A stretch of 64,000 nucleotides of DNA, taken from positions 62,001-126,000 of the forward strand of contig CAWKFA010000005.1 in the NCBI GenBank assembly GCA_963848825.1, read 5' to 3'. Source of the DNA: CAVVSQ01 sp963848825. GTDB lineage: Bacteria > Planctomycetota > Planctomycetia > Gemmatales > Gemmataceae. How positions within the stretch are numbered: position 1 is the first letter of the stretch; each line of letters begins with the position of its first letter. Positions 38,220 through 47,992 of the stretch are shown piece by piece. Under the pieces are notes generated by a model. It had not been told where the DNA came from. It did no database searches and worked only from the letters and a program-made list of their open reading frames with translations. Made by a program: the position numbers and the translations under genes.

Positions 38220-38327
38220 TAGGCGTACTTTCTACGGCCAAACCCTTTGCGAACTTGAGATACGGTTACGCAACTTCATCCACCCCTCAATAACGCGGGC
38301 CAGGTCGGGGCGGATACCCGTCCGTCT

Positions 38328-38880
38328 TCAGGTGTCAGTTAGCCCATCCAACACCCTTACATCCGAGACGAGGTAGCCGGACAAGGCATCGCGAAAAACA
38401 TGCTCATCGTTGAACGCGTGATCCATTTCATGGGCCGCCAGATCACGGGGATTACCGTGTATCACCCAATGCCGATTCTTCTTCTCTATCACGACGTTGC
38501 CTAGCGGTCCGTTGAACGTCGCCCGCCCTTCACCCGAATCGGAGGCATACGCGAACGGTCCGACCGTTGCGGGATTCGTCTCCAGATGCGTCAACCGATA
38601 GCCGCGCGACGCCATCAGGCGGGCAGTCTCGCCAGCCCAAAACTTCGCCGGGCTATCGATCAAGAACGAAACACGTAGATCCCTCACCCGATTCACGCCG
38701 CTGTCGTACTCTCCCGCCAAGATAGCATCCCGATAGTCTTGCCGGGCCAAATCGAGCAGTTGCTGGACATGCTGTTCGTCGCTTCCAGCGGCGTGGACGA
38801 TGCACCGCACCAGATAGTCACAGAGAAAATCCGCACTGCCAATTCGGCGGCAGGCAAGCAGCACCGATGCGACGCGGTTG
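38328..38880 (-). pseudogene. 5'-truncated copy of the duplicated unknown gene
   Basis: From about 38880 to 38328 this is nearly identical to the gene at 40142-40756 (SVLLACRRIGSADFLCDYLVRCIVHAAG..., FLIDSPAKFWAGETARLMASRGYRLTHLE, DLAAHEMDHAFNDEHVFRDALSGYLVSDVRVLDG). The paralogue's first 23 codons are missing; upstream of the junction lies an ISL3-like fragment in a different frame. An ORF from 38936 reads through but with a foreign start. Confidence 0.7.
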
Positions 38881-39027
38881 CCCGCATTCGGCACAAGAAA
38901 AGATCGCCCCCGGACGATGCTCCAAGGAAACGTCAAGTCGCTTGTCCTTCGCTGTCTGGGTAACCTGCTGGACTCTCCAAGGATCTTCCAGCGCCAACAT
39001 TTGCCTCATAAAGTCGGTAGCACGCAT
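38880..39027 (-). pseudogene. N-terminal fragment of an ISL3-family-like transposase
   Basis: MRATDFMRQMLALEDPWRV...DKRLDVSLEHRPGAIFSCAECG resembles the start of ISL3-family transposases (a leading helix, a V..V..D.E strand pair and the first CxxC of a zinc ribbon). After CAECG it runs into the truncated duplicate gene. The fragment probably helped generate the duplication junction. The family call rests on the N-terminal pattern alone. Confidence 0.5.
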
Positions 39028-39057
39028 GAGTCCGCACCTCCTGGAGGGCGATTTTAA

Positions 39058-40065
39058 TCATTTTCTACCCACAGGAAAGTCGGATGAACCGATATTTCTC
39101 ACCACTCGAAATCCGTGGCACACATCTGCCGGATAGCCCAAAAAACGAAATGCCGAGCGATTCTCGGCCGCCTGCAATAGATACGACCCACCGCGCACCA
39201 CACGTGCATATCCCTTCGTCGGTCCAATCGGATCGATAAGACAGCTCTCTTCAATTCTCTCAAAAGGGGCAAACCAATCATAGCACCACTCACATACATT
39301 TCCCAACATGTCATAGAGACCCCAAGGATTGGAACGCTTGGTGCCGCACGCCTCGGGCTTCGTTCGCCAGTAAAATGGCAGCCAACCATGCTGATAAACA
39401 GCATATTCCTTCAGCCGTTTTCGAGTATCTCCAAAAAAGTACCGAGTTGTTGTACCCGCCCGGCACGCGTATTCCCATTCCGCTTCGGTCGGAAGACGGT
39501 AGCCCGGACCGTTTCTTGCAATAATGTCGTCGTTCACGTCGTAGTACGGTTCAATTTTCTCGTGTTTGCTAAGTAGATTACAAAATCGGATCGCATCAAA
39601 CCAAGTCACAGGATATGCAGGCCGAGTAGGATCCGCTATTTTCTTCGAGAACAGCCCCATAATATGCTCGTACTCGAAGTGCGTAACCTCGAAAACACTG
39701 CAAAGGAAAGCCTTACTTATAGTAACGCACCGCTGCGGTTGTTCCACAGGAGCAGCTTCTTTTTCGTTATCTGCAGCACCCATAAGTAAATTGCCTGGTG
39801 GCAGAAGTGCCAACCTCATTCCAATTGTGTTAGACAGCTCAACGACAATTGGTTCCACACCCGTCCGAATAAGTTCTTGCATCTCACTTTCGAGATGGGA
39901 TCGATTTTGTACATTAACGTCCAAAAGCTGCGTTTGGACCCTGAGAAGACGGCCTCGTTGGTCGTTTCTAGATTCCAACCAGTCCGCAAACGCGAGACGA
40001 GGCGATAGATCATTGGGGCATTGTAGAACTGCCTGTCGGTAAAATCGCTCCGAGTGAATGATCAT
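39058..40065 (-). CDS. TIGR02996-domain / formylglycine-generating-enzyme (SUMF1-like) protein
   Basis: 335 aa, intact. Residues 1-50 (RFYRQAVLQCPNDLSPRLAFADWLESRNDQRG) are the TIGR02996 repeat-companion domain typical of Gemmata relatives. The rest is an FGE-sulfatase domain: GMRLALLPPGNLLMGA, VTHFEYEHIMG, YPVTWFDAIRFCNLLS, GPGYRLPTEAEWEYACRAG, NPWGLYDMLGNVCEWCYDW, RVVRGGSYL and the C-terminal GFRVVR. Many such proteins are not sulfatase modifiers but binding or signalling proteins. It is flanked by two copies of an unknown gene. Confidence 0.88.
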   Translation of the reverse strand: MIIHSERFYRQAVLQCPNDLSPRLAFADWLESRNDQRGRLLRVQTQLLDVNVQNRSHLESEMQELIRTGVEPIVVELSNTIGMRLALLPPGNLLMGAADNEKEAAPVEQPQRCVTISKAFLCSVFEVTHFEYEHIMGLFSKKIADPTRPAYPVTWFDAIRFCNLLSKHEKIEPYYDVNDDIIARNGPGYRLPTEAEWEYACRAGTTTRYFFGDTRKRLKEYAVYQHGWLPFYWRTKPEACGTKRSNPWGLYDMLGNVCEWCYDWFAPFERIEESCLIDPIGPTKGYARVVRGGSYLLQAAENRSAFRFLGYPADVCHGFRVVRNIGSSDFPVGRK

Positions 40066-40141
40066 CGCAATCCTCTAAGGCAGTCTCCGGACGCGCGACT
40101 CCGAGTCCGTAGGTGTGGTTGGTGCCGCTTCCGGTCCGTCT

Positions 40142-40756
40142 TCAGGCGTCAGTTGGCCCATCCAGCACCCTTACATCCGAGACGAGGTATCCGGACAAGG
40201 CATCGCGAAAAACATGCTCGTCGTTGAACGAGTGATCCATTTCATGGGCCGCCAGATCACGGGGATTACCGCGCAACACCCAATGCCGATTCTTCTTCTC
40301 TATCACGACGTTGCCTAACGGTCCGTTGAACGTCGCCCGCCCTTCACCCCAATCGGAGGCATACGAGAACGGTCCGACCGTTGCCGGATTGGTCTCCAGA
40401 TGCGTCAACCGATAGCCGCGCGACGCCATCAGGCGGGCAGTCTCGCCAGCCCAAAACTTCACCGGGCTATCGATCAAGAACGAGACACGTAAATCCCTCA
40501 CCCGATTCACGCCGCTGTCGTACTCTCCCGCCAAGATAACATCCCGATAGTCTTGCCGGGCCAAATCGAGCAGTTGCTGGACATGCTGTTCGTCGCCTCC
40601 AGCGGCGTGGACGATGCACCGCACCAGTCGGTCACAGAGAAAATCCGCACTGCCAATTCGGCGGCAGGCAAGCAGCACCGAGGCGACGGCTGGTGCGCGG
40701 TCGCCGAAATCGTGAGTCAGCCGGTCTAATACGTCCAGTGGCAGCGGATCGTCCAC
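40142..40756 (-). CDS. Hypothetical protein, intact copy of a duplicated gene
   Basis: 204 aa, start MDDPLPLDVLDRLTHDFGDRAP. The N-terminal half is helical (ASVLLACRRIGSADFLCDRLVRCIVHAAG, HVQQLLDLARQDYRDVI); the C-terminal half includes LAAHEMDHSFNDEHVFRDALSGYLVS, whose AHEMDH loosely recalls an HExxH-like zinc site but lacks the motif. No family recognised. A truncated copy lies at 38328-38880. Confidence 0.62.
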   Translation of the reverse strand: MDDPLPLDVLDRLTHDFGDRAPAVASVLLACRRIGSADFLCDRLVRCIVHAAGGDEQHVQQLLDLARQDYRDVILAGEYDSGVNRVRDLRVSFLIDSPVKFWAGETARLMASRGYRLTHLETNPATVGPFSYASDWGEGRATFNGPLGNVVIEKKNRHWVLRGNPRDLAAHEMDHSFNDEHVFRDALSGYLVSDVRVLDGPTDA

Positions 40757-40803
40757 CGCTTTCGCCTCCCTACTGAAGCAACCAAGTGGTGAAATATGGC
40801 AAA

Positions 40804-40836
40804 CGGCGCCGTCCCGCGCAACGCAATTGCGGGCTT
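40804..40836. repeat. 33-bp direct repeat, left copy
   Basis: GGCGCCGTCCCGCGCAACGC... ending GCGGGCTTA; identical at 42160-42192. Contains a CCCGC...GCGGG stem. The two copies bracket the ADP-ribosylglycohydrolase/zinc-ribbon pair. Confidence 0.9.
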
Positions 40837-40978
40837 ATTTAGATTGCTTGACCGGTTGCCCAGGCACGATTCTAATAGATATGCTACCAGCCGGTGACAG
40901 TTGCCGGGAATCCCAAATATGGCGCCAGCGCCCTTTGCGATAACCACCAGTTCGCCGGCTTTGCGAGGAGGCGTCATC

Positions 40979-41784
40979 ATGATCGGAGCTATCGCTGGCG
41001 ACGTAATCGGCTCTGTCCACGAATCCGCCGCCACCAAGACGAAACGGTTCCCGCTTTTCACGCCGGAATCTTGCTTTACCGACGACACCGTGCTTACTGC
41101 CGCCGTTGCTGACGTCTTACTTACGGGCGGCGACTACACACGAATGTTCCAGAAGTATTTCCGGGCTTACCCCGACGCGGGCTACGGTCAGCAGTTCAAG
41201 CTCTGGTGCGAACTTCGCCGGACAGAGCCGTACAACAGCTGGGGGAATGGCTCTGCGATGCGGGTCAGCCCTATTGGGCTCGCGTTCGACAACCTGGAAG
41301 ACGTTTTGGCCGAGGCCGAACGGTCGGCAAAGGTCACCCACGACCATCCTGAAGGTATTCGGGGGCGCGGGCGGTGGCAGCAGCGACCTTTCTTGCCCGA
41401 AAGCGGCCGGACAAACGGGAGATCGCCGAGTATGTTGAGGCCGAATTCGACTACCGGCTGGATCTGTCCCTCAAGAGTGTGCGCCGCACGTTTCTGTTCG
41501 ACGTCTCCTGCGAGGGCACAGTGCCTTGGGCATTGCGCGCGTTCCTGGAAGCCGACAGCTACGAGGAGGCGGTACGCAACGCGATCTCTCTCGGCGGGGA
41601 TGCGGATACCCTGGCATGTATCGCGGGCGCGGTAGCCGGGGTGTACTATGGAGTACCGCCAACAGTCGAGTCAGAGGTGCTTGCAAGGCTCGACGATCGC
41701 CTTCGAGACGTCGTGTTACGTTTCGGTCAGCGGTTCGGCACCCCAATGCACTTATCGTTAGGAGCTCACAAGGGCAAATTATGA
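40979..41784 (+). CDS. ADP-ribosylglycohydrolase (DraG-like, one frameshift)
   Basis: Starts MIGAIAGDVIGSVHESAATKT with GAGGAGG upstream at 40979. Family motifs: TDDTVLTAAVADVLL (Mg-binding TDD), YNSWGNGSAMRVSPIGLAFDN (GNGAxMR motif) and VTHDHPEGI; after a one-base change in the G-rich run near 41362, AAATFLARKRP and SLGGDADTLACIAGAVAGVYYG (the C-terminal GGDxDT metal site). It removes ADP-ribose from proteins or related substrates. Its stop overlaps the next start (ATGA). Confidence 0.9.
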
Positions 41785-42107
41785 CCGGAAGTAGTTGTCC
41801 CCACTGTGATGCACGGTTGCCGCCGGTGCCTGCCGCGTTTTGCTCGATGTGCAACAAGAGGCTCGATGAACCGACCAATCTAGCACTAGACGATCCAGCA
41901 AGGGGCCGGATGCCGACCTCGAACCCGCGATGGGGATCTCGACCAATAAAATGGTTCGGGTTGGCCGGTTTACTATGGGGGCTGAGTACGGTCGGGGACC
42001 ATGTGAAGGGGGACCCTGTGGAGGCGCTAGGCTACCTCGTGGGTAGCGTTTTTATCTGGTGTCTCATCGGTGCAGCCGTGGGGTACCTTGCTGACCAGGC
42101 AAGCTGA
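41781..42107 (+). CDS. Zinc-ribbon membrane protein
   Basis: 108 aa, ATG overlaps the stop of the ADP-ribosylglycohydrolase gene. An N-terminal CPHCDARLPPVPAAFCSMCNKRL gives a CxxC...CxxC zinc ribbon. Two hydrophobic segments follow: IKWFGLAGLLWGLSTVG and ALGYLVGSVFIWCLIGAAVGYL. Coupling suggests a shared role with the hydrolase, otherwise unknown. Confidence 0.72.
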   Translation: MTGSSCPHCDARLPPVPAAFCSMCNKRLDEPTNLALDDPARGRMPTSNPRWGSRPIKWFGLAGLLWGLSTVGDHVKGDPVEALGYLVGSVFIWCLIGAAVGYLADQAS

Positions 42108-42159
42108 GCATGGGAAATTCGGATCTTATGCCCGGATACCCGCCAACCCCGGACCTGTA

Positions 42160-42192
42160 GGCGCCGTCCCGCGCAACGCAATTGCGGGCTTA
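42160..42192. repeat. 33-bp direct repeat, right copy
   Basis: Identical to 40804-40836. It overlaps the stop of the zinc-ribbon gene that follows on the minus strand. Confidence 0.9.
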
Positions 42193-42861
42193 AATACCGA
42201 GTGAATGCAGCGCTGTCTTGAGATCCTTCTCGGCGAGCAAACCCTCTCGGTGACAACGAGCCAAGAACGTTTCAATCGCTTCGCAAACCAGTCGGCGACT
42301 CGCCAGTCTCGCGTTATGCTTGACACCCCTCTGAATCGGCGTTGTCTTAATGACGAGGTCCTGTTTCTTTTCATACTCGGCCTGGCCGGCGCGTAGCCGC
42401 TCGAAACGTTTCTGATAGCCGTCGATTACCGCGAGACAGTGTCTTGTTTCGTCCACCCAGAAGTCCACATTGGCAGCATGGCCAGCGAGTTGCTTTGCTG
42501 ACAGGCCGGCGGAATGCTTGAGCGTTTTGACAAGTGCTGCACAAATGCCGTCGATGTATGACACGCGCGGCCTGGCTGGGCGCTTCTTGGACTGGGGCAG
42601 GAGCGCTGCCCTTTTCTGAAGTGCTCGCTCGGCATCCTCCTGTCGGGCTTTGTTGGCCTTGATTTCGGACCAGAATTTATCCCATTCTTTGGTCTGCTTA
42701 GGGGATGGAATGCGTGAAATCGGAATGTCCAAAGGAACCGATTCACAGGGCCCCTGGCAAGTGGGACATTCGAACGACTCCAGCGATTGCTTACGTCGAT
42801 AGGACTTGCGGCAAGTTAGACAGGTCCAAGTTCGCTTGCCCATCGTCCACTTTCTCGGCAT
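42190..42861 (-). CDS. Zinc-ribbon hypothetical protein
   Basis: About 223 aa from ATG 42861 (MPRKWTMGKRTWTCLTCRKSYRRKQSLESFECPTCQGPC), a frame opens at 42891. N-terminal CxxC pairs form a zinc ribbon. The rest is strongly helical and basic (KEWDKFWSEIKANKARQEDAERALQKR, CHREGLLAEKDLKTALHSL). No membrane segment. It could bind nucleic acid, but no family is recognised. Confidence 0.6.
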   Translation of the reverse strand: MPRKWTMGKRTWTCLTCRKSYRRKQSLESFECPTCQGPCESVPLDIPISRIPSPKQTKEWDKFWSEIKANKARQEDAERALQKRAALLPQSKKRPARPRVSYIDGICAALVKTLKHSAGLSAKQLAGHAANVDFWVDETRHCLAVIDGYQKRFERLRAGQAEYEKKQDLVIKTTPIQRGVKHNARLASRRLVCEAIETFLARCHREGLLAEKDLKTALHSLGI

Positions 42862-43032
42862 TAATTCCCGGGTCTCGCGCCAAGACGCCAAGACGCAAAG
42901 TAAACGCGCTATGCATCTCCTATTGAAACCGCGCCAGGTTGGGGTGTCAACTCGTCAGGATAGCCTGGCGTATATGGCCCGACGTGGACCAAGCTTTGGT
43001 GACGCGAGCCAAGTGCGAATTGTTTGCGGGTT

Positions 43033-44086
43033 TCACGCCACCATATCAAGCGTCAACAGGGTGCCGCTGGCGATGCCGGTTTTGGCCTTTCGGCCCACGA
43101 GAAATGAGCGCAAGGATGGCGGCAGGCCGGTGCCGGGGCGGCGGATGCCGATTGCATCCAGCGTCAGAATGGTGCCGGGGGGGATATCTTGGAGGGCGAC
43201 GAGGCTTTTGCGGGCCACGGCGGCGGTGTTCTTTTCCGATTGGGCCGCGACTTTGCGGCCATCGCCGAGCGCCGACTCGATCATGTGGATGCCTCTTACC
43301 AGGGCCGTCAGTTCCGCTGGTTCCGCGGACGCTTGATGATCGGGGCCGGGCAGGGTGCGATCGAGCGTGATGTGCTTTTCGACCACGCAAGCTCCCAGCG
43401 CGACGGCTGCCAGCGACACTTCAATGCCGAGGGTATGGTCGGAGTAGCCGACCGCCACGCCGAAAGCCCTGGCCATGAGGTCCATCGCGCAGATTGCTGT
43501 CCGCCGGGTCGGCCGGATAATTGCTGACGCATTGCAGCAGAATCAACTGTTCGTTGCCGGCGGCGCGTAGGGTTTGCACGGCAGCCTCGACTTCCGCCAG
43601 GGACGCCATGCCCGTGGACAGGATGATTGGTTTTTTCTTGAGGGCAACGTGCGTCAGCAAGGGTAGATTGGTGATCTCGCCGGAGGAAAGCTTGTAAGCG
43701 GCGACGCCCAGTTCGTCCAGGAGATCGGCGCTGGCTTCGTCAAACGGCGAGGACATAAACAGGATGCCGCGGGCGCGGGCATGTTCCCATAAATGGCGGT
43801 GGTCGGCTGCGGATAGCTCGAGGCGTCGCAACATGGCATGTTGCGATTCGTTGGTGCCGGTGTTTTTGACCTGGTAGGCAGCCTTGGCGGCGGTCGGCGT
43901 GACGAGCAGGTCGGCCCGAAAAGTCTGGAACTTGATCGCGTCGGCACCGGCGCCTGCGGCCACGTCGATAAGGCGCCGCGCCAGGTTCATATCGCCATTA
44001 TGATTGACGCCAGCTTCGGCGATGACGAAACAGGGGTAACCGGTGCCCACCTGCCGATTGTTCAGAGTGATCGCGTCCCGCGACAT
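43033..44086 (-). CDS. neuB: N-acetylneuraminate synthase-like (NeuB) protein (one frameshift)
   Basis: NeuB-type TIM barrel condensing phosphoenolpyruvate with an N-acyl mannosamine-type sugar to a sialic-acid-like nonulosonate. Motifs: PCFVIAEAGVNHNGDMNLARRLI, GADAIKFQTF, GILFMSSPFDEASADLLDELG, YKLSSGEITNLPLL, KPIILSTGMASL and LLQCVSNYPAD. After a change near 43490 come VGYSDHTLGIEVSLAAVALGA and VEKHITLDR, then the C-terminal SAF (antifreeze-like) domain ALQDIPPGTILTLDAIGIRRPGTGL. About 350 aa. No other nonulosonate genes are near. Confidence 0.88.
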
Positions 44087-44199
44087 GCGTGCCCCTCCAT
44101 GGTCAGGCGAGATTGAAGTTTGGCGCGCATTCCTGGCGTTGCAGCACGTCACGCGCCTGCAGCCCTTATAGCAAAGGCCCGGCGCATGCGACAAGTGCG

Positions 44200-45723
44200 T
44201 TATTTGCGCGGCAGGTAGCTGACCAGCGGCTCCAGCGCGTCGGCCAGCTGGTCGCACGGCACGTCGTACATCAGGTCGGTCGCGACCACCGGGTTCGGGC
44301 CCGGTCTTGCCCTTGACGCAGACGTGGGCGGCATCCACGACCTGCGCCGTTGACGCGCGAACGGCAGCCTTGCAGGCCGATGGTCGCGACCTGGTGCATG
44401 CCGCAGCTGGCCGGGCAGCCCGACCAGTGAATCGTCAGCGGCAGCAGCTTGCGCCCGGCCGTGCGCCGCTCCAGCTCCTGGGCCACCTCGATGGCGTAGC
44501 CCTTCGTCTCGATCAGCGCCATGGCCGCAGTAGTCGATGCCGGTGCAGGCAGACCAGGCCGCGCATGATCGGCGACGGGTCGAAGGGCAGTTCCTTGAAG
44601 AGCGGCTCGTCGGTCAGGGCGCCGATGCGCGTTCTCGGGGATGTTGGGGATGATCAGGTTCTGGCCCGACCGTGACGCGGATGTCGCCGTTGCCGTAGCG
44701 CTCGGCCAGGTCGGCGACGCCGCGCATCTGCGCCGTGGTGATGCGGCCGACCGGCACGAGCAAGCCGACGTAGTACAGCGGCGGGCCCTCGTCATGGTGC
44801 GGCGCGCTTCTGCGGGTGGATGCCGAGGTGATCGACGTGGTGCTTCTTGCGCATGTCGGTGCCGGCCTTGAGCAGCGGCTGGCCCAGGCGGCGCTGCCAG
44901 CTCGCGCGCGGAACCAGGCGATGCCGCGGTCCTCGATCAGGAACGCCAGCCGGGCGCGGACCCGCGTGGCCCGCGAGCCGTGGTCGCGGAAGATGCGCGT
45001 GATCTCCGCGCACAGCGCGGGCGGCGTCCTCCGGCCGGACGAAGACGTCGAGCGGCGTCGCCGGCCGGTAGCCGCCCGAACCCTGCTTGCCGCCGACCAG
45101 CACGTTGAAGCCGTTGACCTGCTGGCCGTCCAGCTCGCGGTACGCCGGCACCAGGCCGATGTCCTGCGTCTCGGGGTGGCAGCAGTTCTCCAGGCAGCCG
45201 GTGATCGTCACGTTGAACTTGCGCGGCAGGTTGGTGAACTCCTTGTTGCCGACGAGCATGTCGTTGAACTCGCGGATGACCGGCGTGGCGTCGAGCAGCT
45301 CGTGCGGCGTCAGGCCCGCGACCGGGCAGCCGCAGACGCCGCGGACGTTGTCCATGCCGGTCTGCTTGCTGTGCAGGCCGACCTCTTCCAGGCGCCGCCA
45401 GATGTCCGGCACGTCGCCCAGCGTGAACCAGCGCATCTGGATCTGCTGCCGCGTCGTCAGGTCGCAGAAGCCCTTGCCGTACTCGTCGGACAGGTCGGCG
45501 ATGACGCGGAACTGGCGGGCGTTGGTCTGGCCGGCTTCCAGGCGCAGCGCGGAGCATGAAGTTGCCGGGCGTCGGCTTGCGGAAGAACAGGCCGTGCCAC
45601 TTGGAGCGCTGCTTGTCGTCCTCGGTCATCTCCTGCCAGTTGTTGTGCGCGGCCAGCCGGCAGAACGTCCGGCAGGCAGTCGAGGCCGTCCTTCTCCTGC
45701 TTCATCAGCTCGATCTTGTTCAC
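44200..45723 (-). CDS. nirA: Ferredoxin-type nitrite reductase (NirA-like), many frameshifts
   Basis: From GTG 45723: VNKIELMKQEKDGLDCLPDV, WHGLFFRKPTPGNFMLR, DLTTRQQIQMRWFTLGDVPDIWRRL, GMDNVRGVCGCPVAGLTPHEL, NKEFTNLPRKFNVTITGCLENCCHPETQDIG, NGFNVLVGGKQGSGGY. Further on, in changing frames: GQNLIIPNIPEN, LPLTIHWSGCPASCGMHQVA and, at the end, VVATDLMYDVPCDQLADAL to the TAA at 44200. Cys-containing loops for the 4Fe-4S/siroheme site are present. It reduces nitrite to ammonium. At least eight frame changes are needed, more densely than elsewhere in the window. Confidence 0.85.
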
Positions 45724-47184
45724 GTTCCTGCGTCTTGGCCTGCGACGCCGGCGCGTACAGGTCGATGAGCTGGCCAGCAGCGGCTGGCAGGTGCCGCAGC
45801 CGGTGCCGGCCTTGGTGCACTCGCCGAGGGCCGCGACGGTGCATTTGCCGGCCTGGATGGCGGCGACGATGCTGGCCCTTGGAGACGGTGTTGCAGTTGC
45901 AAATCTGCGTGTCGTCGGCGCAGGCCCAGCAGGTCGGCGTCGCCGCCGGCCTCCAGCAAGCATCGCGGGCGTTGCCGTCAGCGAGCAGGTCGAGGGCCGG
46001 CTCGGCGAGCGGCTCGCCTTCCTTGAACAGCCGCAGCAGCTTGCCGCTCGGGTCGCCCGGCCCGAGCAGGATGGCGCCGACCAGTCGATTGTCGCGGAGG
46101 ACCAGCTTCTTGTAGACGCCCTGCGCCGGGTCGAGATGGCTGACGACCTCGCAGTCCGGCCCGATGGCCGTCGACCTCGCCCATCGAGGTCAGATCGACG
46201 CCCATGACCTTGAGCGTGGTCGCCAGGCGCGAGCCCGGTATAGACGGCGTCGGGCTTGGCCTCGGTGAGCGACGTCGGCCAGGACGCGGGCCTGTTCGTA
46301 GAGCGGGATCGACGAGGCCGTAGAGCCTGCCGCGGTGCTGGGCACATTCGCCGACGGCGAAGATGGTCGGGTCGCTGGTGCGCAGCTGGTCATCGACGAC
46401 GATGGCCCGCTCGACGGCCAGCCCGGCCGCCCTGGCCTCCTCGACGTTGGGCCGGATGCCGCAGCTGATGACGACCATGTCGGTGTCGAGCGTGGTGCCG
46501 TCCTGGAAGCGCAGGCCGGTGACCTGGCCGTCGCCGAGCGAGTGCGCGTGGTGACGGTATCGAGCAGGACGCGCACGCCCATCGCTTCGAGCTTGCGCTT
46601 GAGCAGGGCGCCGGCGACCGGGTCGAGCTGCTGGACCATCAGGTGCGGGGCGACCTCGACGACGGTGACTTCGAGGCCGTGACTGAGCAGGCCGCGCGCC
46701 GCTTCCAGCCCGAGCAGGCCGCCGCCGATGACCACGGCGCGGTCGCAGTCCTGGGCGTAGGCGCCGATGGCGGCGCAGTCATCCAGGGTGCGGAAGACGA
46801 AGACGCCCTGCTGCTTCGTGCCCTCCATCGGCGGCACGAACGGCCGCGAGCCGGTGGCCAGGACCAGGAGGTCGTAAGGCTCGGCGACCTTGCCGCCGCC
46901 GCCGATCACGACTTGGCTTGTCGCGGTCGATGGCTTCGGCCTTGACGCCGGCGTGGACGAAGACGCCGCGCTCTTCGTACCACTCCAGCGGGTTGAGCCA
47001 GAGCTTGCCGGGGTCTTGAAAGCCGCCGAGGACGCTGGAAAGCAGGATGCGGTTGTAGGTGCCGTGCGGCTCGGCGCCGAACATGCGGATGCTGAAAGCG
47101 GTCGGGGTGCGTGGCGAGAATTTCCTCGACGACCTTGGCGCCGGCCATGCCGGTGCCGACGACGACGAGGGCTGGGCGTGACAT
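45724..47184 (-). CDS. NirB-N-like FAD/NAD(P) oxidoreductase with [2Fe-2S] BFD domain, many frameshifts
   Basis: Starts MSRPALVVVGTGMAGAKVVEEILATHPDRF (FAD-binding GxGxxG); other frames give FGAEPHGTYNRILLSSVLGG, LVLATGSRPFVPPMEG, FVFRTLDDCAAI, AVVIGGGLLGLEAARGLLSHGLEVTVVE (NAD site) and VVISCGIRPN. Near 45900 the BFD-type [2Fe-2S] domain follows (ICNCNTVSKG, CTKAGTGCGTCQPLL). Corresponds to the N-terminal part of NADH-nitrite reductase NirB and likely passes electrons to the nitrite reductase encoded immediately downstream. The 3' end is approximate because frames change repeatedly. Confidence 0.8.
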
Positions 47185-47228
47185 GACAGCGCCTCCGTGG
47201 AGATTGAAGCAGAAAAGGGCGATTGGAT

Positions 47229-47885
47229 TTACTTGATCGCAGCGCGAACGAAGGGAGAGGAGAACTCAAGAGCAATTGGCGTGCCGGGCAACTCGGGTCG
47301 CCGGGGTTGATTCCGCTTGTGAACCCAGAGTGAACGTCTGTAACAACTTACGCAAGACACGTAAGGATGCGGCATCAGGCGGCTTGCCGGCCTGCTGCTT
47401 AGTATCAAGGCAGAACTTGAACGAAGCTCACCATTTTTTTGCGCCAACAGGAATAACAAGCTGATCAGCAGGATGGCCGCCAGGCCAACGCCGACATTCA
47501 CATAAGGGAACCGGGTAAACTCTTCCCTGGTCGGGCCAACGCTGATGGTCTCAGGGGGAACGCTCGGCACTGCCAGGGTTCCTGGCACCGTGATGGCAAT
47601 CGTTTTACGATGGCCCATGCCCGCTTCAACAACCACGCGATACTGTCCCGGCGCGGGCGCGGGAAACGAACACAAACCCTTCACGTCCGTCTTGCCCGTG
47701 CTCACGATTTTGTCCGCGCCATCGTGGATTTCGACGAGTGCATTGACAGCGGGTGTGTCGTCATCGAAATAGGCCTCTATCGAAACCTTGCCGTTCTTGA
47801 GGCTGCACTCCGCTCCCAGGGCATGGGCCCAGGTGGCACCGGAATTAAGCAACAGTAGTCCTGTCGCCAAAAGACATAGCCGCAT
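47229..47885 (-). CDS. Secreted/membrane-anchored carboxypeptidase-regulatory-like domain protein
   Basis: From ATG 47885: signal peptide MRLCLLATGLLLLNSGATWAHA, then a small Ig-like beta domain (KVSIEAYFDDDTPAVNALVEIHD...TGKTDVKGLCSFPAPAPGQYRVVVEAGMGHRKTIAI) and one membrane helix (VGVGLAAILLISLLFLLAQK). This layout is seen in envelope proteins near metal uptake or copper genes, but no specific function is evident. The 60 residues after the helix look non-coding in character, so the true end may be near 47460 with a frame error. Confidence 0.6.
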   Translation of the reverse strand: MRLCLLATGLLLLNSGATWAHALGAECSLKNGKVSIEAYFDDDTPAVNALVEIHDGADKIVSTGKTDVKGLCSFPAPAPGQYRVVVEAGMGHRKTIAITVPGTLAVPSVPPETISVGPTREEFTRFPYVNVGVGLAAILLISLLFLLAQKNGELRSSSALILSSRPASRLMPHPYVSCVSCYRRSLWVHKRNQPRRPELPGTPIALEFSSPFVRAAIK

Positions 47886-47992
47886 GACAATACCCAGGGG
47901 ATCACTTAAACGCGTGCAGGACCAGGACGCAACCGGACTGCTTGAATTCATACAATAAGTTTGCGGAAAATCGTCAATCTCCAGGATTTCGC

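Noticed and set aside
39058..40065. Active sulfatase-maturation enzyme
   Set aside because: The FGE fold is clear, but no sulfatase gene is near and many planctomycete FGE-domain proteins are not maturases, so only the domain is called.
40142..40756. Zinc metalloprotease from AAHEMDH
   Set aside because: The HExxH pattern is not met and no further metal ligand is evident.
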